Assembly (NCBI RefSeq): GCF_009767915.1
Contig: NZ_WSRP01000004.1
Location: forward strand, 42,739 to 106,738
DNA from: Parasutterella muris
Lineage (GTDB): Bacteria > Pseudomonadota > Gammaproteobacteria > Burkholderiales > Burkholderiaceae_F
Direction of reading: 5' to 3'
Length of the DNA: 64,000 nt
The position numbers and the translations under genes were made by a program. Below, piece by piece: positions 38,492 to 47,299 of the stretch (the first letter of the stretch is position 1; each line of letters starts with the position of its first letter). A model generated the notes under the pieces. The model was given only the letters and a program-made list of their open reading frames with translations, was not told the DNA's origin and did no database searches.

Positions 38492-39883
38492 ATGACAACA
38501 CGAGTTTTGCCGCGGCTGCAGCCGCCGGACACGAGCTACTGGTCAATCCTGAGGCTGTCTTTGCCAATTTGGATTTCCAACTTGGCGATTGTAGGCGGCG
38601 CCACAATTGACACACTGATGACCGGCCACTTAGGAGCACAGGACCTTGCCGGCGTAGCCATCGGCCTGGCCGTTACGGTTTCCGTATTTATTGCGCTGGT
38701 TGGTGTCATGCAGGGCTTATCTCCGATTGCAGGACATCATTTCGGAGCCGCAAACCATAAACGAATCGGCTATGAGCTTCATCAGACCATTTGGCTCGCT
38801 ATGTGTCTCTCGGTCATTGCGATCGCGCTGATGACATATACGCCGCTTTGGATGACTCTCACCAATGCTCAAGGGCGCGTCGCCGAAGTCGCTTCAAGCT
38901 TTTTGATCATCAACGCCATCGGACTTCCTGCAGCGATGTGCGGCAGAGCCTACATGGCGCTTAACGCCGCGGTCTCTCGCCCGAAAGTGGCGATGTGGAT
39001 TGCACTTCTGATGCTGCTGTTTAAGATCCCGACAAACTACGCGTTTATTTTCGGCTGGTGGATCATTCCGGGATTCGGAGGCGCAGGATGCGCGATTTCT
39101 TCGACCATTAATGCGTTTCTCAGCTGCACGCTTTATTGGGCCATTTGGCACTATGACAGCTTCTACGCAAAGATGCGTCAGGAAAGAATCTGCAAACCGG
39201 ACCTCAAGGCGCTTGCCAATCTGCTGCGGCTCGGTATTCCGATCGGGCTTTCTTCCTTCTTTGAAGTGACGTCTTTCACGTTCATGACGATTTTCATTTC
39301 TCGTCTTGGCGCAGATATCGTTTCAGCGCACCAGATCGTGTCCAACCTCAGTTCACTCTTTTACATGGCGCCTCTCGCTATCGGTGTCACAAGCTCGGTG
39401 CTGGTTGCGCAGTCGATCGGAGCAAACAGTCCTCAGAATGCGCGTCTAGCCACCAAGAGAACATTGAAATTTGCTATCTGTCTGGCGGTCTGCGTCGCTC
39501 TGTTGCTGTACTTCTTCAAGTATTTCTTCCTCGGTCTCTATACCAAGGATCAGGAAGTCATCGCTGTTGCAGCCTCCCTGATTGCGTTCTGCTCGATTTA
39601 CCACGTATTTGACGCCATTAACTGTGTCGGAAGCTTTGCAATGCGCGGCTATCGAATTACAGTACTGCCGATGGTGCTCTACGGCGTCTTCCTGTGGGGC
39701 TTCGGTTTGGGATTTGGAAGCATTCTGGCGTTTACCGATTATCTGACACCGGAGCCGCTCGGGGCTGCGGGCTACTGGTCTGCGATCACGGGAGGTCTGA
39801 TTCTTTCAGGTTCTATTGTCGGCATCTTCGCGGTCCGTGTGGCCAAAAAGAAGGAGCTTGGTCAGCCGGTTTGGATCCGCTAA
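38492..39883 (+). CDS. MATE family multidrug/cation efflux protein (NorM-like)
   Basis: The 463-residue product has twelve predicted helices and the twofold MATE repeat. IWISNLAIVGGATIDTLMTG (26-45), followed by HLGAQDLAGVAIG, is the typical first-half motif, and GIPIGLSSFFEVTSFTFMTI, followed by FISRLGADIVSAHQI, is the second-half equivalent. NorM-type proteins export cationic drugs using sodium or protons. GGAGGGT directly precedes the ATG. It is probably co-transcribed with the ArnT-like gene. The substrate is unknown. Confidence 0.92.
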   Translation: MTTRVLPRLQPPDTSYWSILRLSLPIWISNLAIVGGATIDTLMTGHLGAQDLAGVAIGLAVTVSVFIALVGVMQGLSPIAGHHFGAANHKRIGYELHQTIWLAMCLSVIAIALMTYTPLWMTLTNAQGRVAEVASSFLIINAIGLPAAMCGRAYMALNAAVSRPKVAMWIALLMLLFKIPTNYAFIFGWWIIPGFGGAGCAISSTINAFLSCTLYWAIWHYDSFYAKMRQERICKPDLKALANLLRLGIPIGLSSFFEVTSFTFMTIFISRLGADIVSAHQIVSNLSSLFYMAPLAIGVTSSVLVAQSIGANSPQNARLATKRTLKFAICLAVCVALLLYFFKYFFLGLYTKDQEVIAVAASLIAFCSIYHVFDAINCVGSFAMRGYRITVLPMVLYGVFLWGFGLGFGSILAFTDYLTPEPLGAAGYWSAITGGLILSGSIVGIFAVRVAKKKELGQPVWIR

Positions 39884-39884
39884 A

Positions 39885-39920
39885 AAAGTTAAGGAGGCCC
39901 AAGAGCCTCCTTTATTTTTA
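39885..39920. terminator. Bidirectional terminator between MATE and FMN-binding genes
   Basis: AAGGAGGC (39891-39898) pairs perfectly with GCCTCCTT (39905-39912). On the plus strand TATTTTTA follows; on the minus strand AACTTTTTTA follows. The genes converge here. Confidence 0.85.
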
Positions 39921-40241
39921 CTGCGCTTTGGAAAGCGCGTCTTTTACCGCCTGTTTGATTCCGTGAGAAGATTCCGTCGCTCCGCCCACATCCGCGACGT
40001 CAGGCGTATTGTTTTTGACCATCGCTGCGGGAAGCTCCGCGGCAGGTCCTGCCATAATTGCGTCCGTATCGGAGTGTCTCAGAATTTTGACATCAGAGAT
40101 TTTTCCGTCTTTTACCACAACGCTGACTTTCGTTCTTCCACCTTTGCCGTTTCCAACACCGACATAGGTTCCATCTTTATAAGCCGCTGATGCGGATGCG
40201 GCAAAACACAGAAGCGCTGCGGCACAAAGGCTCTTTCTCAT
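39918..40241 (-). CDS. Secreted FMN-binding domain protein
   Basis: The 107-residue product has a Sec signal (1-20, cleaving near ASAAYKDG) and a single FMN_bind domain: DGTYVGVGNGKGG at the start and DVGGATESSHGIKQAV at 84-99. The latter fits the Dxx(S/T)GA(T/S) flavinylation pattern seen in NqrC/RnfG-type proteins, where ApbE attaches FMN covalently to the Thr, here Thr89 by analogy. Small FMN_bind proteins act as periplasmic electron carriers. It is divergent from a molybdopterin reductase that lacks redox partners, so electron delivery to that enzyme is a reasonable inference. Confidence 0.88.
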   Translation of the reverse strand: MRKSLCAAALLCFAASASAAYKDGTYVGVGNGKGGRTKVSVVVKDGKISDVKILRHSDTDAIMAGPAAELPAAMVKNNTPDVADVGGATESSHGIKQAVKDALSKAQ

Positions 40242-40320
40242 ATATCACCCAATATATTGAAAAATAAATAAAAAAATAAGAAAAAGACAATTCAGAAAAC
40301 TACTATATATCCAGTCTAAT

Positions 40321-40335
40321 CGAAAATCATTATCA
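40321..40335. promoter_or_regulatory. Fur-box-like palindrome in the FMN-protein/reductase intergenic region
   Basis: The minus strand reads TGATAAT-G-ATTTTCG, matching 12 of 14 positions of the 7-1-7 Fur consensus TGATAATnATTATCA. It lies 80 bases from the start of the FMN-binding gene and 57 bases before the reductase start, so it could control either. The surrounding 150 bases are very AT-rich. Confidence 0.4.
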
Positions 40336-40391
40336 TTTAGATCGGACCGTGAAGTCCTTTAATCTTAACCCAAAGATCATAGGAGAAATGC

Positions 40392-42935
40392 ATGACGAAA
40401 CTCTCCCGTCGTACATTCATTGCCGCATCCATGGCAGCAGGGGTCGGAGCCGCCACATCCCACGCGGCCGAACCGACTGCACCGACACAAAATAACGCCG
40501 CCAACTATCCGGCCGCCACAGGAAGCGCTGCCCAGTATGCAGCAAATCCGCAGCCGCTGCCCGATCTTGCGCTGACAGAAACATTCAGTCTTGGAAAATC
40601 ACCGATTAATGAAGGATCGTGCATTACCGCCTGCCGCTGGGGGCTTGTGCGTCCTCAGGTCAGAGGCGGCAAAATGGTCGCTCTGCTGCCCTTCGAGTAC
40701 GACTACGCGCCCACTCCGAACATGAACAGCCTCTGCGAGCTACCCTACTCTCCGAGCCGCATTCGTTTCCCGATGGTTCGAGAAAGTTATCTTAAAAACG
40801 GCCCCGCCTCCCGCGATAAGCGCGGAAACGATCGTTGGGTCCGCGTCACTTGGGATCAGGCTTTGGATCTTGTTGCCAAAGAGATGAAGCGCGTTTACAA
40901 GGATTACGGTCCAAGCTCAATGTTCGGCCGCTCCTACGGCTGGATGTCTACCGGCAAGATCAATGCTGCAATCAACCTGCAGCAGCGTCTACTGAATCTC
41001 TGCGGCGGTTTTATCGGCTGCATCAACAGCTACTCGACCGCTGCTATCGGCCGCATTCTTCCTTATGTTATCGGTGTTGCCGATCCCCGCTCTACAAGCT
41101 GGGACAATGTACTCAAGAACAGCAAACGCGTCGTGCTCTGGGGGTGTGACCCGCTCGTCACCAATGACATTGACTGGCTGACTACGCTTCATAACGGCGC
41201 AGGCTACTTCCGTGCGCTTAAAGAATCCGGCATCAAAACCATTGACATCAATCCGATCCGCACCGATACCGGCGAATACCTCGGCAGCGAATGGATCGCT
41301 CCGGTTCCGGGCACTGACTGCGCCCTGATGCTCGGTATGATTTACGAACTGGAAAAGAGCGGTAAAGCGGATAAGGAATTCCTGAAGAAATACACTTCCG
41401 GCTACGATAAATTCCTCGACTACGTGCTCGGCAAGAGCGACAACACTCCGAAGACTCCTGAATGGGCAGCCAAGATCACCGGCGTTCCTGCTGAGAAGAT
41501 CGTTTCACTGGCGCATGAGCTGCAGGAAAACCGCACCATGATCATGATGGGCTGGGGCATTCAGCGCATCCAATTCGGCGAACAGCCGCACTGGATGGGC
41601 TTTACGCTTGCAAGCGTACTTGGTCAGATCGGTCTGCCCGGCGGCGGCATCGGAACCAACTATCAGTACTCCAACGGCGGCTCGCCGGTGGCTTACGGTC
41701 CGTTCCTTGGCGGTATCTCGGGCGCGGTTAAGCCGGTTCTTCCCTTTAACCAGAATTGGAAAGGAAGCAAAGTCATTCCGGTTGCCCGATTTGTTGAATG
41801 CTTCCTGCACCCGGGCAAGACTATCGACTTTAACGGCACTAAGGTCACATATCCGGAAGTGAAAATGGTTATGTGGGCAGGCGGCAATCCGTTTGCGCAT
41901 CAGCCTCAGACCAATAAGCTTGCCGAAGCCTGGAAGAAACCTGAAACCGTTGTGGTCACAGACAACGTCTGGACCGCTACTGCACGTCATGCGGACATCG
42001 TGCTGCCCGCAACCACGCAGTTTGAACACAACGACATCACCAACATCGGTACCTACTCCAATGATGGTCTTGTCGCGATGCAGCAGGCGATTGAACCGCA
42101 GTGGGAATCCAAACCCGACTATTGGATCTTCTCTCAGCTTGCTAAACGCATGGGATGCGAACAGCAGTTCACAGAAGGTCTTGACGAAATGGGATGGATT
42201 AAACGTGTCTACGAGGAATCCCGTCAGCTTGGAACCAAGATGGGTGTAGCGCTCCCGAGTTTTGAAGACTTCTGGAAGAAAGGCTACTTCCTCTATGACG
42301 TGAAACCGGCCGACAGAGACTTCGTCGCCTTTGCCGACTTCAGAGCGGATCCTGAAACAAACGACCTCTCAACGGAAAGCGGCAAGATTCAGATCTTCAG
42401 CCCGAAGATCCACTCTTACGGCTACAAAGACTGCTTAGGTCATCCGAGTTATCTCGAACCGACGGAATGCCTTAATACTCCGAACCGCAAGTATCCGCTT
42501 TCCTATATGGCCTGCAAGAGCCGCTATCGTATGCACAGCCAGCTTGACGGCGCTGTCGGCCATTACTTTGCGGATATCAGAGGCCGTGAACCGCTCTGGA
42601 TTCATCCGGATAACGCTTCTGCCCGAGGCATTAAGAACGGTGACATCGTCATGGTCAAAAACGACCGAGGCGCGGCTCTGGCCGGCGCCTATGTCACGGA
42701 TCGAGTCCGCAAGGATGCTGTCGTTCTGCATCACGGCGCATGGTACGCACCGAAGAAGATGAAAGACGGTACTCTGCTCGATATCCACGGCAACTCCAAT
42801 ACGCTGAGTATGGACGTTCCGACATCAAACCTCGCCTGCGGCAATATCGCCTCCTCCGGCTTGGTTGACGTTGTTAAATACACAGGAGAGCTTCCCTCAG
42901 TCTATGTCTGGGAAGAGCTGGAATACACGGAATAA
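40392..42935 (+). CDS. Tat-exported TorA/DorA-type S-/N-oxide reductase (molybdopterin)
   Basis: The 847-residue product has a Tat signal (LSRRTFIAASMAAG, 4-17). It follows TorA/DorA/BisC along its length: SYGWMSTG (181-188), with Tyr182 and Trp184 as in DMSO reductase; INSYSTAAIGR with Ser215 as probable molybdenum ligand; FGEQPHWMGFTLASVLGQIG; DIVLPATTQFEHND; and EGLDEMGWIKRVYEE. It would reduce DMSO, TMAO, methionine sulfoxide or a similar acceptor in the periplasm. Unusually, residues 75-83 read GSCITACRW where TorA has GSHWG, adding C77 and C81; C115 follows. No membrane cytochrome or iron-sulfur subunit gene is adjacent. Confidence 0.88.
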   Translation: MTKLSRRTFIAASMAAGVGAATSHAAEPTAPTQNNAANYPAATGSAAQYAANPQPLPDLALTETFSLGKSPINEGSCITACRWGLVRPQVRGGKMVALLPFEYDYAPTPNMNSLCELPYSPSRIRFPMVRESYLKNGPASRDKRGNDRWVRVTWDQALDLVAKEMKRVYKDYGPSSMFGRSYGWMSTGKINAAINLQQRLLNLCGGFIGCINSYSTAAIGRILPYVIGVADPRSTSWDNVLKNSKRVVLWGCDPLVTNDIDWLTTLHNGAGYFRALKESGIKTIDINPIRTDTGEYLGSEWIAPVPGTDCALMLGMIYELEKSGKADKEFLKKYTSGYDKFLDYVLGKSDNTPKTPEWAAKITGVPAEKIVSLAHELQENRTMIMMGWGIQRIQFGEQPHWMGFTLASVLGQIGLPGGGIGTNYQYSNGGSPVAYGPFLGGISGAVKPVLPFNQNWKGSKVIPVARFVECFLHPGKTIDFNGTKVTYPEVKMVMWAGGNPFAHQPQTNKLAEAWKKPETVVVTDNVWTATARHADIVLPATTQFEHNDITNIGTYSNDGLVAMQQAIEPQWESKPDYWIFSQLAKRMGCEQQFTEGLDEMGWIKRVYEESRQLGTKMGVALPSFEDFWKKGYFLYDVKPADRDFVAFADFRADPETNDLSTESGKIQIFSPKIHSYGYKDCLGHPSYLEPTECLNTPNRKYPLSYMACKSRYRMHSQLDGAVGHYFADIRGREPLWIHPDNASARGIKNGDIVMVKNDRGAALAGAYVTDRVRKDAVVLHHGAWYAPKKMKDGTLLDIHGNSNTLSMDVPTSNLACGNIASSGLVDVVKYTGELPSVYVWEELEYTE

Positions 42936-42951
42936 TCCGTAACTGAAAAGC

Positions 42952-42977
42952 ACAACGGCCGCTTACGCGGCCGTTGT
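42952..42977. terminator. Perfect hairpin between reductase and htpX
   Basis: ACAACGGCCGC (42952-42962) pairs perfectly with GCGGCCGTTGT (42967-42977) around TTAC. T-runs are short on both sides (CTTATCT; GCTTTTC). It separates converging genes. Confidence 0.75.
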
Positions 42978-43002
42978 CTTATCTGCTGATTTAGTACAGG
43001 GA

Positions 43003-43893
43003 TCAGCGCATTTCACGAAGCGCTGCGATACGAGCTTCAATCGGCGGATGGCTCGCTAAGAGTTCACCGATGTTGCCCATGATGCCGAAGCCTTTAACTG
43101 CAGCCGGAAGCTCCTCGGTCGGAACACCGCCGAGTCTGGCAAGCGCATTGATCATCGGAGCAGAAGAACCCATGATCTGAGCAGCACCCGCATCAGCACG
43201 GAATTCGCGGTGACGAGAGAAGGCAGCCACAACCATCGCAGCAAGGAATCCAAGCACGATATCCAGGACAAGCGAAGTCACGTAATAGCCGATGCCGGGA
43301 GCGTCGTCTTCGTTGCGCAGAACGCCGCGGTCAACAAAGTTACCGATCACTCGGGAAAGGAAGACTACGAATGTGTTGGTCACGCCCTGAATCAGAGTCA
43401 TAGTGACCATGTCGCCGTTTGCAACGTGCGCGATTTCGTGTGCAAGCACGGCTTCGACTTCTTCTTTATTCATGCTCGAAAGAAGACCGGTGGAAACCGC
43501 AACCATGGCAGAATTTTTTGTCGGACCGGTCGCAAAGGCGTTTGCTTCGCCTTCGTAAATACCGACTTCCGGCATCGGGATACCGGCTTTCTGAGAATGT
43601 GAATGCACAGTATTGACCAGCCAGGCTTCAAGCTTGTTGGCCGGATTTTGGACATCGATCATCTGAACGCCCATAGTGCGTTTAGCTATCATTTTGCTCA
43701 TCAGAAGAGAAATGATGGAGCCGCTGAAGCCAACAATGGCGGCAAAGACAAGAAGCGTGCCTAAGTTCTGGCCTGCGCCTGCAACATTGGCGAAATTAAT
43801 TCCGAACACAGCTGAAACGATGTTCAGGACAACGCCAAGTACGACGAGAACAGCTAAGTTGGTCAGAAGGAAAAAGCCTATTCTTTTTAACAT
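43003..43893 (-). CDS. htpX: Membrane zinc protease HtpX
   Basis: HtpX is an M48 metalloprotease that works with FtsH in inner-membrane quality control. The 296-residue product has two N-terminal helices (about 5-30 and 44-66), the zinc site HEIAH (152-156) in [14 protein letters not shown], two more hydrophobic stretches, and the third-ligand region [22 protein letters not shown] is the family substrate-edge motif. It is monocistronic between terminators. I did not find a CpxR-type site upstream. Confidence 0.97.
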   Translation of the reverse strand: MLKRIGFFLLTNLAVLVVLGVVLNIVSAVFGINFANVAGAGQNLGTLLVFAAIVGFSGSIISLLMSKMIAKRTMGVQMIDVQNPANKLEAWLVNTVHSHSQKAGIPMPEVGIYEGEANAFATGPTKNSAMVAVSTGLLSSMNKEEVEAVLAHEIAHVANGDMVTMTLIQGVTNTFVVFLSRVIGNFVDRGVLRNEDDAPGIGYYVTSLVLDIVLGFLAAMVVAAFSRHREFRADAGAAQIMGSSAPMINALARLGGVPTEELPAAVKGFGIMGNIGELLASHPPIEARIAALREMR

Positions 43894-44031
43894 ATCTACT
43901 GATCAATCCTCGGTTAAAAAAGGTTATGTTTATCCCACTATTATCGGGTACTGAGAGGAATTTTTGTCATAAAAAAGAATGATAAATTGTTTCCAATTTT
44001 GCTCTTTTTTAAAAAATCCCCCCGCAGGCGC

Positions 44032-45024
44032 CTATTTCTTTTCCAAGTCCATCGTATCCCATGCTCCGCAAGCCGGGCAACGCCATAAATAACTGTGGGT
44101 TCTAAAGCCGCATTCTTTGCACTTAAATTCGGAAAGTCCGGTCGGAATAAGTGGATTCTTTCCGGCAGCAGCCTGCCGCTTCAAGGTTTGTTCAACCGCG
44201 CTGATGAGCGCAGAAATCGCGTTGGCAGCCGGCCCCTGTGCCGGCACGGCTTTAAGCATTGAGACAGCATCTTCGCCTTTACCCGCTTTTACGATCATAA
44301 AGGCGGCCAAATTCAAGATTGCAGGATCCTTTTGAGCGGCCTGAAGCACATATCCAACCGCTTCCTGCATTTTGCCCTGAAGTGCGAGCGTCGGGAAGAT
44401 CTTAACTGCGACGAGACTCTCAAGATTAGGAGAATCTTTGACCGCTTCCTGCCAGGCCTTAACTGCCGCGTCGGTCTCACCCTTAGCCTTCAGAATATCG
44501 CCCCGCAGGATTCGCGCGCGAACACTTGTCGGTTCCGCTTTTAACGCTTCAAGGACATTTTTTTCCGCTTCTTCGGGTTTCTTTAACTTCAGACTGATGG
44601 CGGCAAGTTCACAGTAAAACTGTGCAATACGGGATTGATACTGCTCTTTTGTAATTTTTTGAAGCTCTTCAGCCTTAGTGACCGCCTTATTCCAATCCTT
44701 CGTCATTTCATAAAGCTTGAGAAGCTGTTTATCGGCCTCGATACGAAGCTCTTCCGTTTGATCGGCGAGTTCTTCATAAGCAGCCTCCGCTCGATCAAAC
44801 ATCCCCGCTTTCAGAAAATCAATCGCCAGTTCTTTCAGGGCATCGATGCGAACCTGAAGAGGGATATTCTTATCAACGCTTAACTGCTGATGCAGACCTA
44901 TCGCATCGGAGAATTTGCCCTGTCCGCGCAGCTGCGCGGCTTCATCCAAAACTTTTTGCGGATCATTGACCGTATTTTCAGTTGTCATAACTTTACGCAC
45001 TCTGTCTAATAATCTATCTGTCAT
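44032..45024 (-). CDS. lapB: LapB/YciM-like TPR protein lacking the N-terminal membrane anchor
   Basis: LapB in E. coli presents LpxC to FtsH and so limits lipopolysaccharide synthesis. This 330-residue product (ATG at 45024, TGGAG four bases upstream) has the TPR array, with RIDALKELAIDFLKAGMFDR and RIAQFYCELAA matching LapB. It ends in the rubredoxin-like zinc domain with C302, C305, C316 and C319 (CKECGFRTHSYLWRCPACGAW). The anchor helix and first TPR of about 60 residues are missing; upstream in-frame sequence is a terminator, not a hydrophobic segment. No lapA lies between it and ihfB. Confidence 0.85.
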   Translation of the reverse strand: MTDRLLDRVRKVMTTENTVNDPQKVLDEAAQLRGQGKFSDAIGLHQQLSVDKNIPLQVRIDALKELAIDFLKAGMFDRAEAAYEELADQTEELRIEADKQLLKLYEMTKDWNKAVTKAEELQKITKEQYQSRIAQFYCELAAISLKLKKPEEAEKNVLEALKAEPTSVRARILRGDILKAKGETDAAVKAWQEAVKDSPNLESLVAVKIFPTLALQGKMQEAVGYVLQAAQKDPAILNLAAFMIVKAGKGEDAVSMLKAVPAQGPAANAISALISAVEQTLKRQAAAGKNPLIPTGLSEFKCKECGFRTHSYLWRCPACGAWDTMDLEKK

Positions 45025-45126
45025 TGTGCTCCACGAGGGAGCTTTCACTGTCCTGCCATTGTAATTCTCATTACCTCGCTGAGCGCTAATGATGTTTATA
45101 TCGGGACAAAGAACAAAATATTCGGC

Positions 45127-45157
45127 AAAAAAAAGGCCCGGCTTATTCAGCCGGGCC
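45127..45157 (-). terminator. Intrinsic terminator after ihfB
   Basis: GGCCCGGCT and AGCCGGGCC (45135-45143 with 45149-45157) form a perfect 9-bp stem, followed on the minus strand by eight T (45134-45127). It ends the gyrA-to-ihfB block and separates lapB. Confidence 0.92.
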
Positions 45158-45184
45158 GGGCGCTTTATTGAAATCGCTTACTCA

Positions 45185-45490
45185 TTACTCTTCAGTAACA
45201 GAGTTATCCACTCGTTCACGCATTTCCTTGCCTGCTTTGAAGTGAGGCACGATTTTTGCGGGAACTTCAACGGTCGCACCGCTTTTCGGATTACGACCGA
45301 TACGAGGCGGTCTGTAATTCAACGAGAAACTTCCGAACCCGCGGATTTCGATCCTACTGCCCTGCGCAAGAGCTGCAGTCATGGCGTTGAGGATGGAGTT
45401 AACCGCATCATCAACATCCCTGACCGTCAGACGATTGGCAATAACCATGGGGTCGTTTGCCAACAGTGCGATGAGTTCAGATTTGGTCAT
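45185..45490 (-). CDS. ihfB: Integration host factor beta subunit
   Basis: The 101-residue product is an HU/IHF-fold DNA-bending protein. [20 protein letters not shown] (48-67) contains the family signature, and [23 protein letters not shown] forms the DNA-grasping arm with the intercalating Pro. The [12 protein letters not shown] loop and the position after rpsA identify IHF-beta rather than HU. The gap to rpsA is 20 bases; it is the last gene before a strong terminator. Confidence 0.96.
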   Translation of the reverse strand: MTKSELIALLANDPMVIANRLTVRDVDDAVNSILNAMTAALAQGSRIEIRGFGSFSLNYRPPRIGRNPKSGATVEVPAKIVPHFKAGKEMRERVDNSVTEE

Positions 45491-45510
45491 TTCTTAAAGC
45501 TCTCTGGTAA

Positions 45511-47208
45511 TTATTTAGACTGATCCAGTTTTGCTCTGAGAAGAGCGCCGAGGTTAGTCGTACCAGAGTTGGATTCATCGCTGCCGATCTTAGCCATCGC
45601 TTCACGCGTTTCAGCCTGGTCCTTAGCACGGACGGAGAGCTGGATGGAGCGGTTCTTACGATCGATATTAACGATGGCGGCGGTGACTTCATCGCCTTCC
45701 TTAAGAACGTTTCTGGCGTCTTCAACACGATCTGTGCCGATTTCGCTGGCGCGCAGATAGCCTTCAGTGTCGTTGCCGAGGTCAATAACAGCACCCTTGG
45801 CGTCAACGCTCTTGACAGTACCTGTCACAACAGTGCCCTTTTCGTGAGCAGAGCAGAAGTTGGTGAACGGGTCGCCGCTCATCTGCTTAACACCGAGGGA
45901 GATGCGTTCGCGTTCAACATCGATGGTGAGAACCATAGCTTCGAGTTCTTCGCCCTTCTTGTACTTGCGAACAGCTTCCTCACCGGGTTCTGTCCAGGAG
46001 AGGTCAGAGAGGTGAACAAGACCATCGATACCGCCTTCGAGGCCGATGAAGACACCGAAGTCAGTGATGGACTTGATCTGGCCCTTGACGATGTCGCCCT
46101 TCTGATGAGAAGCAGCGAATTCTTCCCAAGGATTCGGCTTGCACTGTTTCATGCCGAGAGAGATACGACGGCGTTCTTCGTCGATCTCGAGAACCATGAC
46201 TTCAACTTCGTCGCCGAGAGCAACAACTTTCTTCGGATCGACGTTCTTGTTTGTCCAATCCATTTCGGAAACGTGGACAAGACCTTCGATACCGGATTCG
46301 ATCTCAACGAAAGCACCGTAGTCAGTGATGTTGGTGACTTTGCCGAAGAGACGTGTACCCTGCGGGTAGCGGCGGGCGATACCGATCCAGGGATCTTCGC
46401 CAAGCTGCTTGATACCGAGAGAAACACGATTCTTTTCCTGGTCGAACTTGAGAACCTTGGCTGTGATTTCCTGGCCCTGTTCAAGAACTTCGCTCGGATG
46501 ACGTACGCGGCGCCATGCGAGGTCGGTGATGTGCAGAAGACCGTCGATACCGCCAAGGTCAACGAATGCACCGTAGTCAGTGATGTTCTTAACGATGCCC
46601 TTAACAACAGCGCCTTCCTTGAGTGTTTCAAGAAGTTTGGCTCTTTCTTCGCCCATAGAGGCTTCGACAACCGCGCGGCGGGAAAGAACAACGTTGTTGC
46701 GCTTACGATCAAGCTTGATAACCTTGAATTCAAGGGTCTTGCCTTCGTAGGGTGTGGTGTCCTTAACGGGACGTGTATCAACGAGGGAACCCGGCAGGAA
46801 TGCGCGGATGCCGTTGGTCATCACTGTCAGGCCGCCCTTAACTTTGCCTGTAACGGTACCGGTAACCAGCTCGCCGGATTCGAGGGCTTTTTCAAGGTTG
46901 AGCCAGGCGGCAAGGCGCTTAGCTTTATCGCGGGACAGGATGGTGTCGCCGTAGCCGTTTTCGAGGTTTTCGATAGCGACGGAAACGAAGTCACCTACCT
47001 TGACGTCAACTTCGCCGCGGTCATTCTTGAATTCTTCAACAGGAATGAAGGCTTCGCTCTTCAGGCCGGCGTTAACAACAACGTAGTTGTAATCAACGCG
47101 GACAACTTCTGCAGGGATGACTTCGCCCTGTTTCATTTCCTGCTTAGCGATACTCTGCTCGAATAACTCAGCAAAACTTTCGGTAGGTTTGGTTGTAGTG
47201 TTGGTCAT
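45511..47208 (-). CDS. rpsA: 30S ribosomal protein S1
   Basis: S1 binds mRNA leaders on the 30S subunit. The 565-residue product has six S1 repeats: two diverged N-terminal ones (about 20-175) that dock to the ribosome, and four canonical ones with [20 protein letters not shown] and [21 protein letters not shown] cores. The ATG at 47208 lacks a Shine-Dalgarno; instead a UUCG-capped hairpin sits 15 bases upstream, as expected for a self-regulated S1 start region. The long open frame on the opposite strand is a shadow. Confidence 0.98.
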   Translation of the reverse strand: MTNTTTKPTESFAELFEQSIAKQEMKQGEVIPAEVVRVDYNYVVVNAGLKSEAFIPVEEFKNDRGEVDVKVGDFVSVAIENLENGYGDTILSRDKAKRLAAWLNLEKALESGELVTGTVTGKVKGGLTVMTNGIRAFLPGSLVDTRPVKDTTPYEGKTLEFKVIKLDRKRNNVVLSRRAVVEASMGEERAKLLETLKEGAVVKGIVKNITDYGAFVDLGGIDGLLHITDLAWRRVRHPSEVLEQGQEITAKVLKFDQEKNRVSLGIKQLGEDPWIGIARRYPQGTRLFGKVTNITDYGAFVEIESGIEGLVHVSEMDWTNKNVDPKKVVALGDEVEVMVLEIDEERRRISLGMKQCKPNPWEEFAASHQKGDIVKGQIKSITDFGVFIGLEGGIDGLVHLSDLSWTEPGEEAVRKYKKGEELEAMVLTIDVERERISLGVKQMSGDPFTNFCSAHEKGTVVTGTVKSVDAKGAVIDLGNDTEGYLRASEIGTDRVEDARNVLKEGDEVTAAIVNIDRKNRSIQLSVRAKDQAETREAMAKIGSDESNSGTTNLGALLRAKLDQSK

Positions 47209-47223
47209 GAATGTAAATGGTTT

Positions 47224-47241
47224 GCTTTATCGAAATAAAGC
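47224..47241 (-). promoter_or_regulatory. UUCG-capped hairpin in the rpsA leader
   Basis: On the minus strand GCTTTAT pairs perfectly with ATAAAGC around TTCG. It ends 15 bases before the rpsA ATG. A second potential stem, CCTATCG/CGATGGG, lies just upstream (about 47256-47282). In E. coli the rpsA start region also lacks a Shine-Dalgarno, is built of hairpins, and is repressed by free S1. Confidence 0.55.
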
Positions 47242-47299
47242 GGTTAAAAATTCCCATCGGCCACCATGGACGATAGGGGCATCAAAATTAAAGGGCTTT

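Noticed and set aside
45844..47166. Open frame of 440 codons opposite rpsA.
   Set aside because: Asp/Phe/Val-rich mirror of S1 coding sequence, no ribosome site, no recognisable domain.
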